Positions 17,323-27,704 are shown, counted from the stretch's first letter. The stretch: DNA of 64,000 bases from Trinickia acidisoli (GCF_017315725.1 NZ_JAFLRG010000001.1:1240001-1304000); one strand, 5' to 3'. Numbers and translations are program-made. Notes: generated by a model not told the origin, from the sequence alone.

Positions 17323-18363
17323 TCAATGCGGCGTCAGGGTTGGCCGCTCCCAGTAGGCGTCGAGCTTGCCGATGAGCGCTTCGCGCTCGGCCGGCGAGAC
17401 GAACGACGCCTCGAATCCGTTGCGAATGATCGTGTAGACCTCTTGCTCGTTCAGCTCGAGCGCCTCGGCCGTGGCGAAATAGTTGGCGTTGACGTAGCCA
17501 CCGAAGTAAGCGGGATCGTCCGAGTTGACCGTCACGGCGATACCTTGCGCGAGCAGTTGCTTGAGCGTGTGCTGTTTCATGTCGTCGAACACGCGCAGCT
17601 TGACGTTCGAGAGCGGGCACACGGTCAGCGCGATGCGCGAATCGGCCAGGCGCGCGACGAGCGCCGGGTCTTCGATGCTGCGCACGCCGTGATCGACGCG
17701 GTCGACCTTGAGCACGTCGAGCGCTTCATGAACGTAGGACGGCGGCCCTTCCTCGCCCGCGTGCGCGACGAGCTTCAGGCCTCGCGCGCGCGCTTTGGCG
17801 AAGACGCGCTCGAATTTCGACGGCGGATGGCCGCGTTCGGACGAATCGAGACCGATGCCGATGAGGCGATGCGCGTAGGTATCGAACAGCGGCAGGGCGG
17901 CCTCGTAGGTGGCCAGTGCGTCGGCTTCGGATAGATGCCGCAAAAAGCAAAGAATCAGCCTGCTCGTGAGGCCGCGCTGCTCGCCCTCGGCCAGCGCGCG
18001 CTCGATGCCGGCCACGGCGGTACTGATCGCGACGCCGCGCTCCGTATGCGTTTGCGGATCGAAGAAGATTTCGGCATGAACGACGTTGTCGGCGAGGGCG
18101 CGCTCGACGTAGGCCATCGTCATCGTGTAGAAATCTTCTTCCGTCAGGAGCACGCTGGCACCCGCGTAGTAGATGTCGAGAAACGATTGAAGATCGGTGA
18201 ATTCGTAAGCCTGCTTCAATGCTTCGATCGATTCGTAGGAGAGCTTGACGCCGTTGCGCTTCGCGAGATTGAAGATGACTTCGGGTTCGAGCGAGCCTTC
18301 GATATGGATATGGAGCTCGGCTTTGGGCGCGCCGGCGATTTTTTCAGCGAGTGTCGGTGTCAT
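17323..18363 (-). CDS. add: Adenosine deaminase (or adenine deaminase of the same family)
   Basis: 346 residues. Metal-dependent deaminase with K-A-E-L-H-I-H-I-E-G-S at the N-terminus (zinc His pair), V-A-H-A-G-E-E-G in the centre, V-D-H-G-V-R-S-I-E, and S-D-D-P-A-Y-F-G with the metal Asp. It would convert adenosine (or adenine in subfamily members) to inosine (hypoxanthine), feeding xanthine dehydrogenase. The start overlaps the end of xdhC by 20 bp, so translation is coupled. The adenosine versus adenine choice is not settled from motifs alone. Confidence 0.92.
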   Translation of the reverse strand: MTPTLAEKIAGAPKAELHIHIEGSLEPEVIFNLAKRNGVKLSYESIEALKQAYEFTDLQSFLDIYYAGASVLLTEEDFYTMTMAYVERALADNVVHAEIFFDPQTHTERGVAISTAVAGIERALAEGEQRGLTSRLILCFLRHLSEADALATYEAALPLFDTYAHRLIGIGLDSSERGHPPSKFERVFAKARARGLKLVAHAGEEGPPSYVHEALDVLKVDRVDHGVRSIEDPALVARLADSRIALTVCPLSNVKLRVFDDMKQHTLKQLLAQGIAVTVNSDDPAYFGGYVNANYFATAEALELNEQEVYTIIRNGFEASFVSPAEREALIGKLDAYWERPTLTPH

Positions 18364-19411
18364 GGTCGGTCAGCGGTTGCAGCATGGAAAACGATGAGTC
18401 GGGCACGGCCGTGGGGGCGGCGCGGGCGGATTCGACGGCTTGCAGCAGTTGCGCGGCGGCGGACAGCGCGATGACCTCGGGCGTTTTGTCGACGATTCCC
18501 TCGATGCCGATCGGGCACACCATGCGGGCGATGCGTGCCGGATCGATGCCGTGCGCGGCGAGCCGGTGCTCGAATTGCCTGCGCTTCGTCCGCGAGCCGA
18601 TCATGCCGAAGAAGACGAAGTCGTCGCGTCGCAAGATGCGCTCGGCGAGTACGAGATCGCGCGCGTGGTTGTGCGTCATGACGACAAATGCGGTGCCCGG
18701 CGCGGCCTCGTCGATGGCCTCGTCGGGCGCGTCGTTCGCATCGATCGTGACGTTGGACAAGCCCTCGGTGACGAATGGCGGCGGAAATTGCGCATCGCGT
18801 TCGTCGACCCAGCGCACGAGGCACGGCAGCGTCGCGAGCACGCGCGCAAGCGCCGCGCCGACGTGTCCCGCGCCGAACAACACGACGGGAAACTCGCGCG
18901 AGACGATCGTCTCCGTGAGCAGCGCATTGGCTTCATCGAAGCCGGCGCCGTCCCAGAGCAGGCACTCGGGCGCTTGGGCGCCGGCATCGGCATCCGCGAG
19001 TCGCACGGGTTCGTGCGCGGGGCCGAACGATACGCTGCGCTGCGTCGCCGTGCGGGCATGCATGCGTTTGGCGAGCGCGGCCACCCAATCGAGATCGCGG
19101 ACGTCGAGCCGCTCGAAGGCGAGCACGACGGCGCCGCCGCAGCACTGGCCGAGGCTCGGCCCGAGCGAGAGCCGCTCGAGCCGGCGCAGATGCGGCACGC
19201 GCATGCCGTCGCGCAGCACCTCGCGTGCGATTTCGATCGCGCGCCATTCGAGATGGCCGCCGCCGATCGTGTATCGCGCGCTCTCGCGTGTGACGATCAT
19301 CTTCGCGCCGGCTTCGCGCGGCGTCGAACCCTCGACGCGCGCGACCGTCACGAGCACGACGGCATCGCCGTGCGCGAGCAAGTGCTGCAATTCGGTGAGC
19401 CAGGGTTGCAT
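18344..19411 (-). CDS. xdhC: Xanthine dehydrogenase accessory protein XdhC
   Basis: 355 residues. The XdhC/CoxI family inserts the sulfurated molybdenum cofactor into xanthine dehydrogenase. Visible are the N-terminal G-S-T-P-R-E-A-G-A-K-M segment, Y-T-I-G-G-G-H-L-E-W, a Q-C-C-G-G cysteine pair in the middle, and a C-terminal Rossmann-like domain with F-G-A-G-H-V-G-A-A-L and M-I-G-S-R-T-K. It lies 18 bp downstream of xdhB and overlaps add, consistent with one transcript. Confidence 0.94.
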   Translation of the reverse strand: MQPWLTELQHLLAHGDAVVLVTVARVEGSTPREAGAKMIVTRESARYTIGGGHLEWRAIEIAREVLRDGMRVPHLRRLERLSLGPSLGQCCGGAVVLAFERLDVRDLDWVAALAKRMHARTATQRSVSFGPAHEPVRLADADAGAQAPECLLWDGAGFDEANALLTETIVSREFPVVLFGAGHVGAALARVLATLPCLVRWVDERDAQFPPPFVTEGLSNVTIDANDAPDEAIDEAAPGTAFVVMTHNHARDLVLAERILRRDDFVFFGMIGSRTKRRQFEHRLAAHGIDPARIARMVCPIGIEGIVDKTPEVIALSAAAQLLQAVESARAAPTAVPDSSFSMLQPLTDHDTDTR

Positions 19412-19429
19412 GCGTTCGTCGTGCTCCGT

Positions 19430-21907
19430 TCAAGTCGCGCCAGGCGCGCTCGCCGGCGACGGCGCGCCCTCGGCGGCGGGGGCGGTATCGATCGGTACCG
19501 TATGGTCCGTGCCGTCGCCGCCTGTCGCGACGAAGCGCTCGAGCGCCGCGAGGATCGCCTCGGGGGTAGCGGGGGCGTCGAGCGGCGGCGCGCGCCGTGC
19601 TTCGGGCGCGAGCGCGGCGATCGCATCGCGCAGCGCCAGAAAGACCGAGAACCCGAGCAAGAGCGGCGGCTCGCCCACGGCCTTCGAGCGAAAGACGGTC
19701 GGCTCGGCGTTCTCGTTGGCGTACAGGTGCACGTGGAAAGCGGCCGGCGTGTCGCTGACGGCCGGGATCTTGTACGTCGAAGGCGCGTGCGTCATCAAGC
19801 GTCCGTCGCGATTCCACCAGAGCGTCTCGGTCGTGAGCCAGCCCATCCCCTGCACGAAGCCGCCTTCGATCTGACCGATGTCGATGGCCGGGTTGATCGA
19901 TCGTCCGACGTCGTGCAGCAGATCGACGCGCACGAGTTTCGATTCGCCTGTCAGCGTATTGACGACGACCTCCGAAACGGCCGCGCCGTAGGCGAAGTAG
20001 TAGAAGGGATGCCCCGACATCGCGTTGGCGTCCCAGTGGATCTTCGGCGTTGCGTAGAAACCGTCGGACCACAACTGCACGCGGGCGAGATAGGCCGCAT
20101 CCACGAGCTGTGCGAACGCGATCGCACCGCCTTCCCCGACGACTTTCCCGTGTTCGAAGCGCACGTCGGCTGCCTTGCCGCCGAGCGTGCGCGCGGCGAG
20201 TTGCGCGAGCCGCGCGCGGATCGTCAGCGCGGCGGCTTCGGCCGCTTTGCCGTTCAGATCGCTGCCCGTCGACGCGGCCGTGGCCGACGTGTTCGCGACT
20301 TTCGACGTATCGGTGGCGGTGACGCGCACTTGCGCGAGCGGCAACCCGAACACGTGCGCGACGACCTGCGCGACCTTCGTGTTGACGCCCTGGCCCATTT
20401 CCGTGCCGCCGTGATTGACGAGCACGGAGCCGTCACGATAGACGTGCACGAGCGCACCGGCCTGGTTCAAGAACTCGACGTTGAACGAGATGCCGAACTT
20501 GACCGGCGAAAACGCGATGCCGCGCTTGAGAACGGGGCTTTGCGCGTTGAACGCGGCGAGTGCCTCGCGGCGCGCGCGATAGTCGCTCGTCTCGAGCAGG
20601 CGCGTGGTGAGCGGGGCGAGGACATTGTCTTCGACGCGCTGGCCGTACGGGGTGACGTCGCGCTCGCCGATGCCGTAGTAGTTGGCGAGCCGTACGTCGA
20701 GCGGATCGCGGCCGAGCGCGCGGGCGATGCCATCGAGCACGACCTCGGTGACGAGCGCGCCCTGCGGGCCGCCGAAGCCGCGGAACGCCGTGTTCGATTG
20801 TGTGTTCGTCTTGCACGAGAGCGCGACGATTTCGACGTCCGAGAGGAAGTAGGCATTGTCGACGTGACACACCGCGCGCGTGGCGACCGCGCCCGACAAG
20901 TCGGCCGAATAGCCGGCCCGCAGCGCGATTTCTACGCGCAAGCCGAGCATGCGTCCGTCGTCGTCGAAACCCGCTTCGTAACGGTAGAGCGCATCGTGCC
21001 GCTTGCCCGTGATGAGGAAGTCGTCGTCGCGGTCGACACGCAGCTTCACGGGACGCGAAAGGCGCGTGCAGGCCAGCGCGGCGACGCACGCGAACACGGC
21101 CGACTGCGATTCTTTGCCGCCGAAGCCGCCGCCCATCCGCCGGCATTCGCAGAGGACGTTGTGCGCGGGCCAGCCGAGCATGTGCGCGACGAGGGCCTGC
21201 ATCTCGCTCGGATGCTGCGTCGAGCTATAGACATGCACGCCGTTGCCTTCGGTCGGAATCGCGTAGGCGATTTGCCCTTCGAGATAGAACTGTTCCTGAC
21301 CGCCGACCGCGAATTCTCCGGCAAGGCGATGCGGCGCTTGCGCGATGCGCGCCGCGGGCGAGCCGCACGTGAGGTGCAGCGGCGGCAGCACGTAATGGTG
21401 CAGCGCTCTTGCTTCGGCCACGGTCAGCACGGGCTCGAGCGGTTCGTAGCGTACGACGTCGTCGCTCTTGGCGAGCGTGGCGGCGCGGCGCGCAAGCTCG
21501 TACGAGGTGGCGACCACAGCGAAGATGGGCTGGCCGAGATACTGCACGAGATCGTCGGCGAGAATCGGATCGTCGTGCAAGACCGGGCCGCAGTTGTTTT
21601 CACCGGGGATATCGGCTGCGGTGAAGACGGCAACGACGCCCGGCGCTTCGCGCACGGCGGTCAGGTCGAGCGAGACGATGCGGGCGTGCGCATGGCGCGA
21701 CAGCCCGAGCGCGACATGGAGCGTGCCGGCCAGCTCGGGCAAATCGTCGGTGTAGCGCGCTTCGCCGCTGACGTGCAGCTCGGCCGATTCGTGCGGCAGC
21801 GGTGTACCGATCGCCGCGTCGGCATCGGCCGCCGCGCTTGACGAAAACGTACGCGAAGGAGTAGGCAAAGAAGCGGGCGCGATTGGCGCGTCGGTGCGCA
21901 GGTTCAT
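19430..21907 (-). CDS. xdhB: Xanthine dehydrogenase, molybdopterin-binding subunit
   Basis: 825 residues, the large catalytic subunit of the two-subunit bacterial enzyme that oxidises hypoxanthine and xanthine to urate. Visible motifs include G-G-G-F-G-G-K-E-S-Q (cofactor binding), F-R-G-F-G-G-P-Q-G, E-M-G-Q-G-V-N-T-K, and G-E-P-P-L-L-L-G near the C-terminus with the catalytic Glu. The first ~30 residues are Ala/Ser/Pro-rich, somewhat longer than in relatives. Its ATG overlaps the xdhA stop by 4 bp, so subunits are made together. The C-terminus carries a low-complexity A-P-A-A-E-G-A tail. Confidence 0.95.
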   Translation of the reverse strand: MNLRTDAPIAPASLPTPSRTFSSSAAADADAAIGTPLPHESAELHVSGEARYTDDLPELAGTLHVALGLSRHAHARIVSLDLTAVREAPGVVAVFTAADIPGENNCGPVLHDDPILADDLVQYLGQPIFAVVATSYELARRAATLAKSDDVVRYEPLEPVLTVAEARALHHYVLPPLHLTCGSPAARIAQAPHRLAGEFAVGGQEQFYLEGQIAYAIPTEGNGVHVYSSTQHPSEMQALVAHMLGWPAHNVLCECRRMGGGFGGKESQSAVFACVAALACTRLSRPVKLRVDRDDDFLITGKRHDALYRYEAGFDDDGRMLGLRVEIALRAGYSADLSGAVATRAVCHVDNAYFLSDVEIVALSCKTNTQSNTAFRGFGGPQGALVTEVVLDGIARALGRDPLDVRLANYYGIGERDVTPYGQRVEDNVLAPLTTRLLETSDYRARREALAAFNAQSPVLKRGIAFSPVKFGISFNVEFLNQAGALVHVYRDGSVLVNHGGTEMGQGVNTKVAQVVAHVFGLPLAQVRVTATDTSKVANTSATAASTGSDLNGKAAEAAALTIRARLAQLAARTLGGKAADVRFEHGKVVGEGGAIAFAQLVDAAYLARVQLWSDGFYATPKIHWDANAMSGHPFYYFAYGAAVSEVVVNTLTGESKLVRVDLLHDVGRSINPAIDIGQIEGGFVQGMGWLTTETLWWNRDGRLMTHAPSTYKIPAVSDTPAAFHVHLYANENAEPTVFRSKAVGEPPLLLGFSVFLALRDAIAALAPEARRAPPLDAPATPEAILAALERFVATGGDGTDHTVPIDTAPAAEGAPSPASAPGAT

Positions 21908-23445
21908 TGCACCTCCTTCGCATGCGCGTGGGCATCGTCGAACGCGAAGGCGTCGACTTCGGCCAGCGCGAGCGGTGCATGCTCGCGCGTTTCAAGCCAG
22001 AACCGCCGGAGCAAGTTGCGCGCAACGATCGAGCGATAGCGGCTCGATGCGCGCAGATCCGTCAGCGGCTGATAGTCGTCGGCAAGCGCGTCCATCGCAT
22101 GTTGCGTGGCGTTTTCGTCCCACGCGCCGCCGACCAATGCCGCCTCGGCGTGCGTCGCGCTTTTCGGCGTGGCCGCCATGCCGCCGAACGCGATCCGCGC
22201 GTTCGCGATGTTGCCGTCGACGACGTCGATCGCGAACGCCGCGCAAACCGCGGAAATATCCTGGTCGTAGCGTTTGGAGACCTTATATGTGCGAAACCGC
22301 AGCGTCGGGGCGGGACGCGGAATGCGCAGCGCGACGACGAACTCGCCCGCTTCGAGCGCCGTCTTCTGATAGCCGAGGTAGAACGCGTCGAGCGGTATCG
22401 TTCGCGTTGTGCGGCCGCGTCGCAGCACGATTTGCGTATCGAGGACGATCAGTGCGGGCATCGAATCGCCGATCGGCGAGCCGTTCGCGACATTGCCGCC
22501 GAGCGTGCCCGCGTTACGCACGGGAAGCGATGCGAATCGCTTGCCGAGTTCGGCAAGCTCCGGATAGTCGACGACGAGCGCCGCGTAGGCCTCTTCGAGT
22601 GTCGCGGCCGCGCCGATCGTCAGCGTCGTGGCGTCGCGCTCGATCGTCGTGAGTTCAGGCACGCGTCCGACGTAGAGCAGATCGCCGAGATCGCGCAGTT
22701 GCTTGGTCGCCCACAGCCCGATGTCGGTGCTGCCCGCCAGCACGAGCGCGTGCGGGTAGGCGGCGCGCAACTCCGCGAAGGCATCGAGCGAGGCAGGTGC
22801 CCAAAACCGGTTTTCGCCGTAGGCGTGGCCGCGCACGTCGGCGCTTGCATAGCCGAACGTTTCTTTCGGCACGCGGCGCATCTGCCGCAAGGCTTGCGTG
22901 ATCTGTGCGCGATCGAGCGCCGCGCGTGGATAGCGCTCGGTATCGAGCATCTGTTGCGCGGCCTCCACGATCGGACGGTAGCCCGTGCAGCGACAGAGAT
23001 TACCCGAGAGCGCCGTGGCGACATCGTCGCGTGTCGGCAGCCCGGCGCCGGCTGGATGATTCTCGTAGAGCGCCCACATCGACATCGCGAAGCCGGGTGT
23101 GCAGAAGCCGCATTGCGAGCCGTGGCAATCGACGAGTGCTTGCTGAACCGGGTGCAGCGAGCCGTCCGCCGTGCGCAGATCCTCGACGGTAAAAAGCGCG
23201 CAGCCGTCGAGCGTCGGCAGAAAGCGGATGCAGGCATTGACGGCCTTGAGCGCGAGCTCGCCGTGCGCATCGAGTTCGCCGACGACGACCGTGCACGCGC
23301 CGCAATCGCCCTCGGCGCACCCTTCCTTGGTACCGGTGCAGCGCAGGTCCTCGCGCAGGTGCTGCAGCACCGTGCGCGTGACGGGCACGCCCGAAACTTC
23401 GCGGATGGCGCCGCGGTAATAGAAACGGATGGGATGCGTCGTCAT
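21904..23445 (-). CDS. xdhA: Xanthine dehydrogenase, iron-sulfur and FAD subunit
   Basis: 513 residues. Residues 1 to about 170 hold two [2Fe-2S] centres: C-x4-G-C-A-E-G-D-C-G-A-C for the plant-type cluster, then C-G-F-C-T-P-G-F and C-R-C-T-G-Y-R-P-I for the second. From about residue 190 the FAD-binding domain shows V-L-A-G-S-T-D-I-G and N-A-G-T-L-G-G-N-V-A-N-G-S-P-I-G-D. It passes electrons from the Mo site in XdhB to NAD+. First gene of the operon xdhA-xdhB-xdhC-add-guaD; the promoter should be in the 358-bp gap before it. Confidence 0.95.
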   Translation of the reverse strand: MTTHPIRFYYRGAIREVSGVPVTRTVLQHLREDLRCTGTKEGCAEGDCGACTVVVGELDAHGELALKAVNACIRFLPTLDGCALFTVEDLRTADGSLHPVQQALVDCHGSQCGFCTPGFAMSMWALYENHPAGAGLPTRDDVATALSGNLCRCTGYRPIVEAAQQMLDTERYPRAALDRAQITQALRQMRRVPKETFGYASADVRGHAYGENRFWAPASLDAFAELRAAYPHALVLAGSTDIGLWATKQLRDLGDLLYVGRVPELTTIERDATTLTIGAAATLEEAYAALVVDYPELAELGKRFASLPVRNAGTLGGNVANGSPIGDSMPALIVLDTQIVLRRGRTTRTIPLDAFYLGYQKTALEAGEFVVALRIPRPAPTLRFRTYKVSKRYDQDISAVCAAFAIDVVDGNIANARIAFGGMAATPKSATHAEAALVGGAWDENATQHAMDALADDYQPLTDLRASSRYRSIVARNLLRRFWLETREHAPLALAEVDAFAFDDAHAHAKEVQ

Positions 23446-23803
23446 AGCCGAATCCTCGATGATGGGACCAGGCGCGCGTTACGCGATGGCCGGCCATAAG
23501 CCTCGCGCACGTGGATCGCCATCCATGACCGAAGATAGCACCGACGCGCGGCGACGACATGGTTCGATGCTGATGGACGCTATTACCAGTCCGTCATGAC
23601 ATCGGTGCGATCGGCGCGAACGACTCGCGCTGCCGCGGCGGCGCGGAACGAAGGACGGGGCTCGGTGTTTTCGAGTATCGGGTTTACCCGTGCTCATCGA
23701 TATCGAACGAGCACCCGACACCGTCTGAAGAAGGCGCGTCTCGAGCGAGGCGCGCGGGCGGAGCAGTGGGTGGCGGCCCTGCCGCGAGGCGGGGCGCCGT
23801 GGA
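23446..23803 (-). other. 358-bp intergenic region upstream of the xdh operon
   Basis: No convincing gene. It must contain the xdhA promoter on the minus strand, but I see no clear -35/-10 pair. A reading frame across the middle is arginine/proline-rich and looks spurious. Confidence 0.5.
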
Positions 23804-24322
23804 TCAAGCCGTGTTGAGCCGACGGTTTGCGCGCCGACGCCACAGGCTTGCGGCAACGAGGACGAACGTCAGGACGAACGCGATCAGCGCCCAGCCGGGC
23901 AGCAGGATACCGAAAATCGGCGGATAGACCGTTTCGCACAGCCCGGCGACCTTGAAGACGCTCGGCAGCCAATGGGCGGGCGGCAGATTGTCGACGACGG
24001 GTTCCAACGCGTCGAAACCGCAACTGAAACCGGGGTTCAATTGAATATACAAATGCCGGGCGGCGCCCGCGATGCCCGCCACGGCGGTGATTACGATCAG
24101 CGTTTCGAACAGCGCGATGCCGCGCCAGCCCTTGCGTGCCGCACCGACGAACGCGAACAACGCAATGAGCAGGAACAGGTAGCGCTGAATGATGCACAGC
24201 GGGCACGGGTCTTCGTGCAGGGCAAATTGCAAGTACAGCGCGCCGCCGACGAGCCCTAGACAGACGAACCCGAGCAGCGCCAGGAGGCTGCGCTCGCGGC
24301 GCAGCGAAGACGTATCGTTCAT
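23804..24322 (-). CDS. dsbB: Disulfide bond formation protein B
   Basis: 172 residues from ATG 24322; the frame extends further upstream but the extension is not membrane-like. Four transmembrane helices and the two conserved cysteine pairs are present: Cys40-Cys43 (P-C-P-L-C) and Cys101/Cys129, close to the E. coli positions. DsbB reoxidises periplasmic DsbA and passes electrons to quinone. The Q-R-Y segment after the first pair, needed for quinone contact, is also present. No DsbA gene is adjacent. Confidence 0.93.
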   Translation of the reverse strand: MNDTSSLRRERSLLALLGFVCLGLVGGALYLQFALHEDPCPLCIIQRYLFLLIALFAFVGAARKGWRGIALFETLIVITAVAGIAGAARHLYIQLNPGFSCGFDALEPVVDNLPPAHWLPSVFKVAGLCETVYPPIFGILLPGWALIAFVLTFVLVAASLWRRRANRRLNTA

Positions 24323-24508
24323 GAGTGAGGGAATGCTCCGAATAAAGAAACCGTTGAATTCTATTTCGCTTTCCCTTAAACGAGCGTGAAACCCGGCAAG
24401 ACCGATCGCAACGCGCATCGACGAAACCGTGACCGGCGGCGAAACCGGTTTGTCGTCGCGGATGCCGGCTGACTCGATGCGTGTGAGGCTCGTGGAGCCG
24501 GCTGTCAT

Positions 24509-24545
24509 CGGATCTCGACGGATTCGTCGGATTCGTCGGATTTCA
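24509..24545. repeat. Short tandem repeat CGGATTCGT
   Basis: Units CGGATCTCGA, CGGATTCGT, CGGATTCGT and CGGATTTCA follow head to tail just after, and into, the amidase stop. This is a minor imperfect 9-bp repeat with no known role. Confidence 0.5.
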
Positions 24546-25922
24546 GCGGATCGATTCGAGCACGCGCTCGACGGCGAGCGCCGTGGCGAGCAGCGCGTCG
24601 TCGGCATGGGGCGCCGCCGCCAGCATGAGACCGACGGGCGCTTGTCCGCGCGGGTGACACGGCAGCGACACGGCGCAGGCATCGAGCAGGTTGAACACGC
24701 TCGGATTGCGCAGGACGAGCGCGTTCAGGTGCGCATACGCGGCGTCATCGGCGTCGCAATCGGCTACCCGCGGCGGCACGATCGGCACCGTCGGCGCGAC
24801 GATCGCGTCGAAGCGTCGCCACAGCGTGCGCTGCGCCATCTCGAGCAAGGCGGCGCGCTCGGCGAGCAAGTCGATGTAATCGGCGGCTCGCGCCGTCTCG
24901 CCTTTCTTGATGCGCCCCAGCACGCGCGGATCGTAGCGCTCGCCGTGCGTCTCGATGAGCGGACGATGCCATGCATAGGCTTCCATCGTCGAAAAACCGA
25001 AGCGATTGATCCAGGCGAGTTGATCGAGGGGCGAGAAGTGGACGTCGGCGAGAATCGCGCCGGCCGCTTCCAAGTGCTTCGTTGCCGCTTCGACGGCGGC
25101 GGCAACGGCCGGCTCGACGTCGTCGGTGACGTAATGCGTGAGGATGCCGAGGCGCAGCCCCTCGAGCGGCCGCGCCTCGGGCACGTGCGGCTCGAGGCCA
25201 GCGAGGATGCGATCGACGAGCGCGCAGCACGACACGGAGACGCCGATCGGCCCGAACGAGTCGAGCGTCGTCGACAGCGGCACGGCGCCTTGCCTCGGCA
25301 CTCGGCTTGCGGTCGGCTTGAAGCCCGTCAGCCCACAGAGCGCCGCGGGGATGCGGATCGAGCCGCCCGTGTCGCTGCCGAGCGCGACGGCCGCCATGCC
25401 ATCGGCGACGGACGCCGCGGCGCCCGAGGACGACCCGCCGGCGATGCGGGCCTCGCCCGGCTCGTTGCGCCGATAGGGGGAGAGCGGCGTGCCGTAGTGC
25501 GGATTCAAGCCGAGCCCCGAATAGGCGAACTCGGTCATGTTCGTGCGGCCGACGATGACGGCGCCTGCGCGTCGCAGGCGGGCCACGGCGGGTGCATCGG
25601 CGGCGGCGGGCGCGGCGTCGGCGAGCACGCGCGAACCGGCGCGCGTCACTTGGCCCGCGACGTCGAAGAGATCCTTCACCGAAACGGGAATGCCGGCGAG
25701 CGGGGACAGCACCGCACCGGCCGCGCGCAAGGCGTCGAGTGCGTCGGCGCTCGCGCGGGCGCGCTTTGCGTCGACTTCCAGAAAGACGGTCGAGCCCTGG
25801 CCGGCGGGATCAGCGATGCGTTCGAGCGCGGTTTCGACGAGTGCGCGGCTCGTCGTGTTGCCCTGCGCCAAGTCGGCGGAGAGTCGAGCGAGCGGCGGGA
25901 AAGGAGCGAAATCGGTAGCCAT
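24543..25922 (-). CDS. Amidase-signature family hydrolase
   Basis: 459 residues. The Ser-cisSer-Lys triad of the amidase signature family is visible: Lys in P-V-S-V-K-D-L-F, the cis-Ser in A-G-G-S-S-S-G-A, and the nucleophile in [11 protein letters not shown]. The family includes GatA, indoleacetamide hydrolase, allophanate hydrolase and aryl amidases. No GatB/GatC gene is adjacent, so a catabolic amidase is more likely than tRNA amidotransferase. Substrate is unknown. It is divergent from a class I glutamine-amidotransferase-type hydrolase gene. Confidence 0.88.
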   Translation of the reverse strand: MATDFAPFPPLARLSADLAQGNTTSRALVETALERIADPAGQGSTVFLEVDAKRARASADALDALRAAGAVLSPLAGIPVSVKDLFDVAGQVTRAGSRVLADAAPAAADAPAVARLRRAGAVIVGRTNMTEFAYSGLGLNPHYGTPLSPYRRNEPGEARIAGGSSSGAAASVADGMAAVALGSDTGGSIRIPAALCGLTGFKPTASRVPRQGAVPLSTTLDSFGPIGVSVSCCALVDRILAGLEPHVPEARPLEGLRLGILTHYVTDDVEPAVAAAVEAATKHLEAAGAILADVHFSPLDQLAWINRFGFSTMEAYAWHRPLIETHGERYDPRVLGRIKKGETARAADYIDLLAERAALLEMAQRTLWRRFDAIVAPTVPIVPPRVADCDADDAAYAHLNALVLRNPSVFNLLDACAVSLPCHPRGQAPVGLMLAAAPHADDALLATALAVERVLESIR

Positions 25923-26219
25923 GGAATATCGAGACGAAACGAACGATTGTGGATTGTCGCTGGTCGCGCTGATCGCGCGCTAGATCGGAAGACTATTGCG
26001 AGCGCAGTGCGGATGCGATCGAGCGGCATCACGTGTTGCCGCAGCGAGGCTGCTTTCGGGCCATTGTAGCGGCTGGCCCCGGTTTGGGGTGCGGGCGGCG
26101 CACCTGGATTGAGCGGCTCGGCAACTGGGCCCGGTGCGGCAATTTGCGACCGATCGGCGCGCTGGCGGATAATGAAACCCTTTCATCGCTTCGCGTACGA
26201 GACGCGCCTGCCCATCGTC

Positions 26220-27599
26220 ATGAGCGAAAACACACCGCCGAATGCCGGACGTCCCGGCCCCGATTCTTCTTCCCCGTCCTCGAACGTGTCGTCGGATTCA
26301 CCCGGCACGACCCCCGCGCGACCCTCGGCATCAGCGTCGTCCCCATCGCCCGCCGCACCGGCAGCGCCCGTGTCGACATCGGCGGGCGCTGCCGAGCCGC
26401 CGGCGGGTCCTCCAGGAGCCTCGGGTGCCGCGGGGGGAGCGGCGACGTCCGATGCGATCGATACGGCCAGCGCCGCCTCACGTGCCGCGACCGATGCGCT
26501 GGAATCGGCCTCCGCAGTCGAAACGACGGTAGACACGACGTCGACCTCGCACGAAGCGCAGGCGCGAAGCTCGGCAGCGGCCGAGACCGTCGCTCGAGAG
26601 CATGCCGCGCAGAGCGCGGGAGCGCCAGGAGCGCCAGGAGCGCCGCCGCCCGGGTTCGGCGCACCGCCCGATTTCGACACGCCGCGCCCGCCGCCAGCGA
26701 GTACCGTCACGCAGACGCAGCCGGCTTACTTGCGGCACAGCGATTCGGCGTGGACGGTCCTAGGCCGTACGATCGCCGCGCGTGCGCGACAACTCTTCGA
26801 CCGTGCGGGGCAGCGTATTACCCAGCGTACGCTGCGTATCGGCGTTTCAGCGCGGATCTTCCACCCCGAGCCTGGTGCGAGAGGATTGCGCGGCAAGACG
26901 TTGCAGTACCTCGAAGAATCCGTTGCGCACTGGGTCATGTCGCGCGACGTGATGGTGTTCATGATTCCGACGGTCGGCCATCAAGGGATGCTGCATCCGA
27001 GCAACATTCGGCTGCGCGATTATGCGAAGCATCTGGACGGACTGCTGCTGCAAGGCGGCGCGGACGTTTCGCCGCAGACCTACGCGGCGAGCGACATGCG
27101 GCCCGAGTGGCCCGGCGATCGCGTGCGCGACATGTACGAACTCGAGTTGCTGTACGAGTTCGTCGAATCGGGCAAGCCCGTGCTCGGCATTTGCCGCGGA
27201 TGCCAACTCATCAATGTCGCATTCGGCGGTACGCTCTATCAAGACATCGCCACGGAGGTGCCCACCGCGGGCGTTCACGTCAGCGAGTTCTACGATCAGC
27301 ATCGACACTCGGTGCGCTTTCCCGACGGCTCGACCCTCGCGAGCATGTTTCCCGGCCGGCGCGAGGCCTTGGTCAACTCGATACACCACCAGGCCGTGAA
27401 GACGCTCGGTCGCGATCTGAACATCGAGGCCGTCTCCTCGGGCGATGGGCTCATCGAGGCCGTCCGCCACCGGCGCTCGCCGTTCGTGGTGGGCGTGCAG
27501 TGGCACCCCGAATTCCATCGCGCGGGCGGCCCGGAGCTGCTCGACTGCACACCGTTGCTCGACACGTTCTTGCGCGCCGCGCGTGAGACTCGGTTCTGA
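26220..27599 (+). CDS. Class I GATase-like gamma-glutamyl hydrolase with disordered N-terminal extension
   Basis: 459 residues from ATG 26220; an in-frame ATG at 26172 is possible. Residues 1 to about 200 are Ala/Ser/Pro/Thr-rich and look disordered. The peptidase C26 domain starts near residue 206 (L-R-I-G-V-S-A-R-I-F) and shows Cys325 in L-G-I-C-R-G-C-Q-L, G-G-T-L-Y-Q-D-I, and the His-Glu pair in G-V-Q-W-H-P-E-F. Relatives such as PuuD hydrolyse gamma-glutamyl-GABA in putrescine breakdown, but no puu genes are nearby. The long leader is unusual for the family (about 250 residues normally). Confidence 0.85.
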   Translation: MSENTPPNAGRPGPDSSSPSSNVSSDSPGTTPARPSASASSPSPAAPAAPVSTSAGAAEPPAGPPGASGAAGGAATSDAIDTASAASRAATDALESASAVETTVDTTSTSHEAQARSSAAAETVAREHAAQSAGAPGAPGAPPPGFGAPPDFDTPRPPPASTVTQTQPAYLRHSDSAWTVLGRTIAARARQLFDRAGQRITQRTLRIGVSARIFHPEPGARGLRGKTLQYLEESVAHWVMSRDVMVFMIPTVGHQGMLHPSNIRLRDYAKHLDGLLLQGGADVSPQTYAASDMRPEWPGDRVRDMYELELLYEFVESGKPVLGICRGCQLINVAFGGTLYQDIATEVPTAGVHVSEFYDQHRHSVRFPDGSTLASMFPGRREALVNSIHHQAVKTLGRDLNIEAVSSGDGLIEAVRHRRSPFVVGVQWHPEFHRAGGPELLDCTPLLDTFLRAARETRF

Positions 27600-27675
27600 T
27601 CGATAGGATGTGCCGTGTCGTGCGCGGTGCGGTGCCAGCGGGGAGCCGGCCGCTCGCTGTTCGATGCAAAAAGTG

Positions 27676-27704
27676 TTGACACGTTTCAGTGGTTTATACA
27701 TAAT
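27676..27704 (+). promoter_or_regulatory. Sigma70 promoter of the tRNA cluster
   Basis: A consensus TTGACA (27676-27681) is separated by 17 bases from CATAAT (27699-27704), five of six matching TATAAT. It lies about 50 bp before the first tRNA-Gly and is the clearest promoter in the window. Confidence 0.85.
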
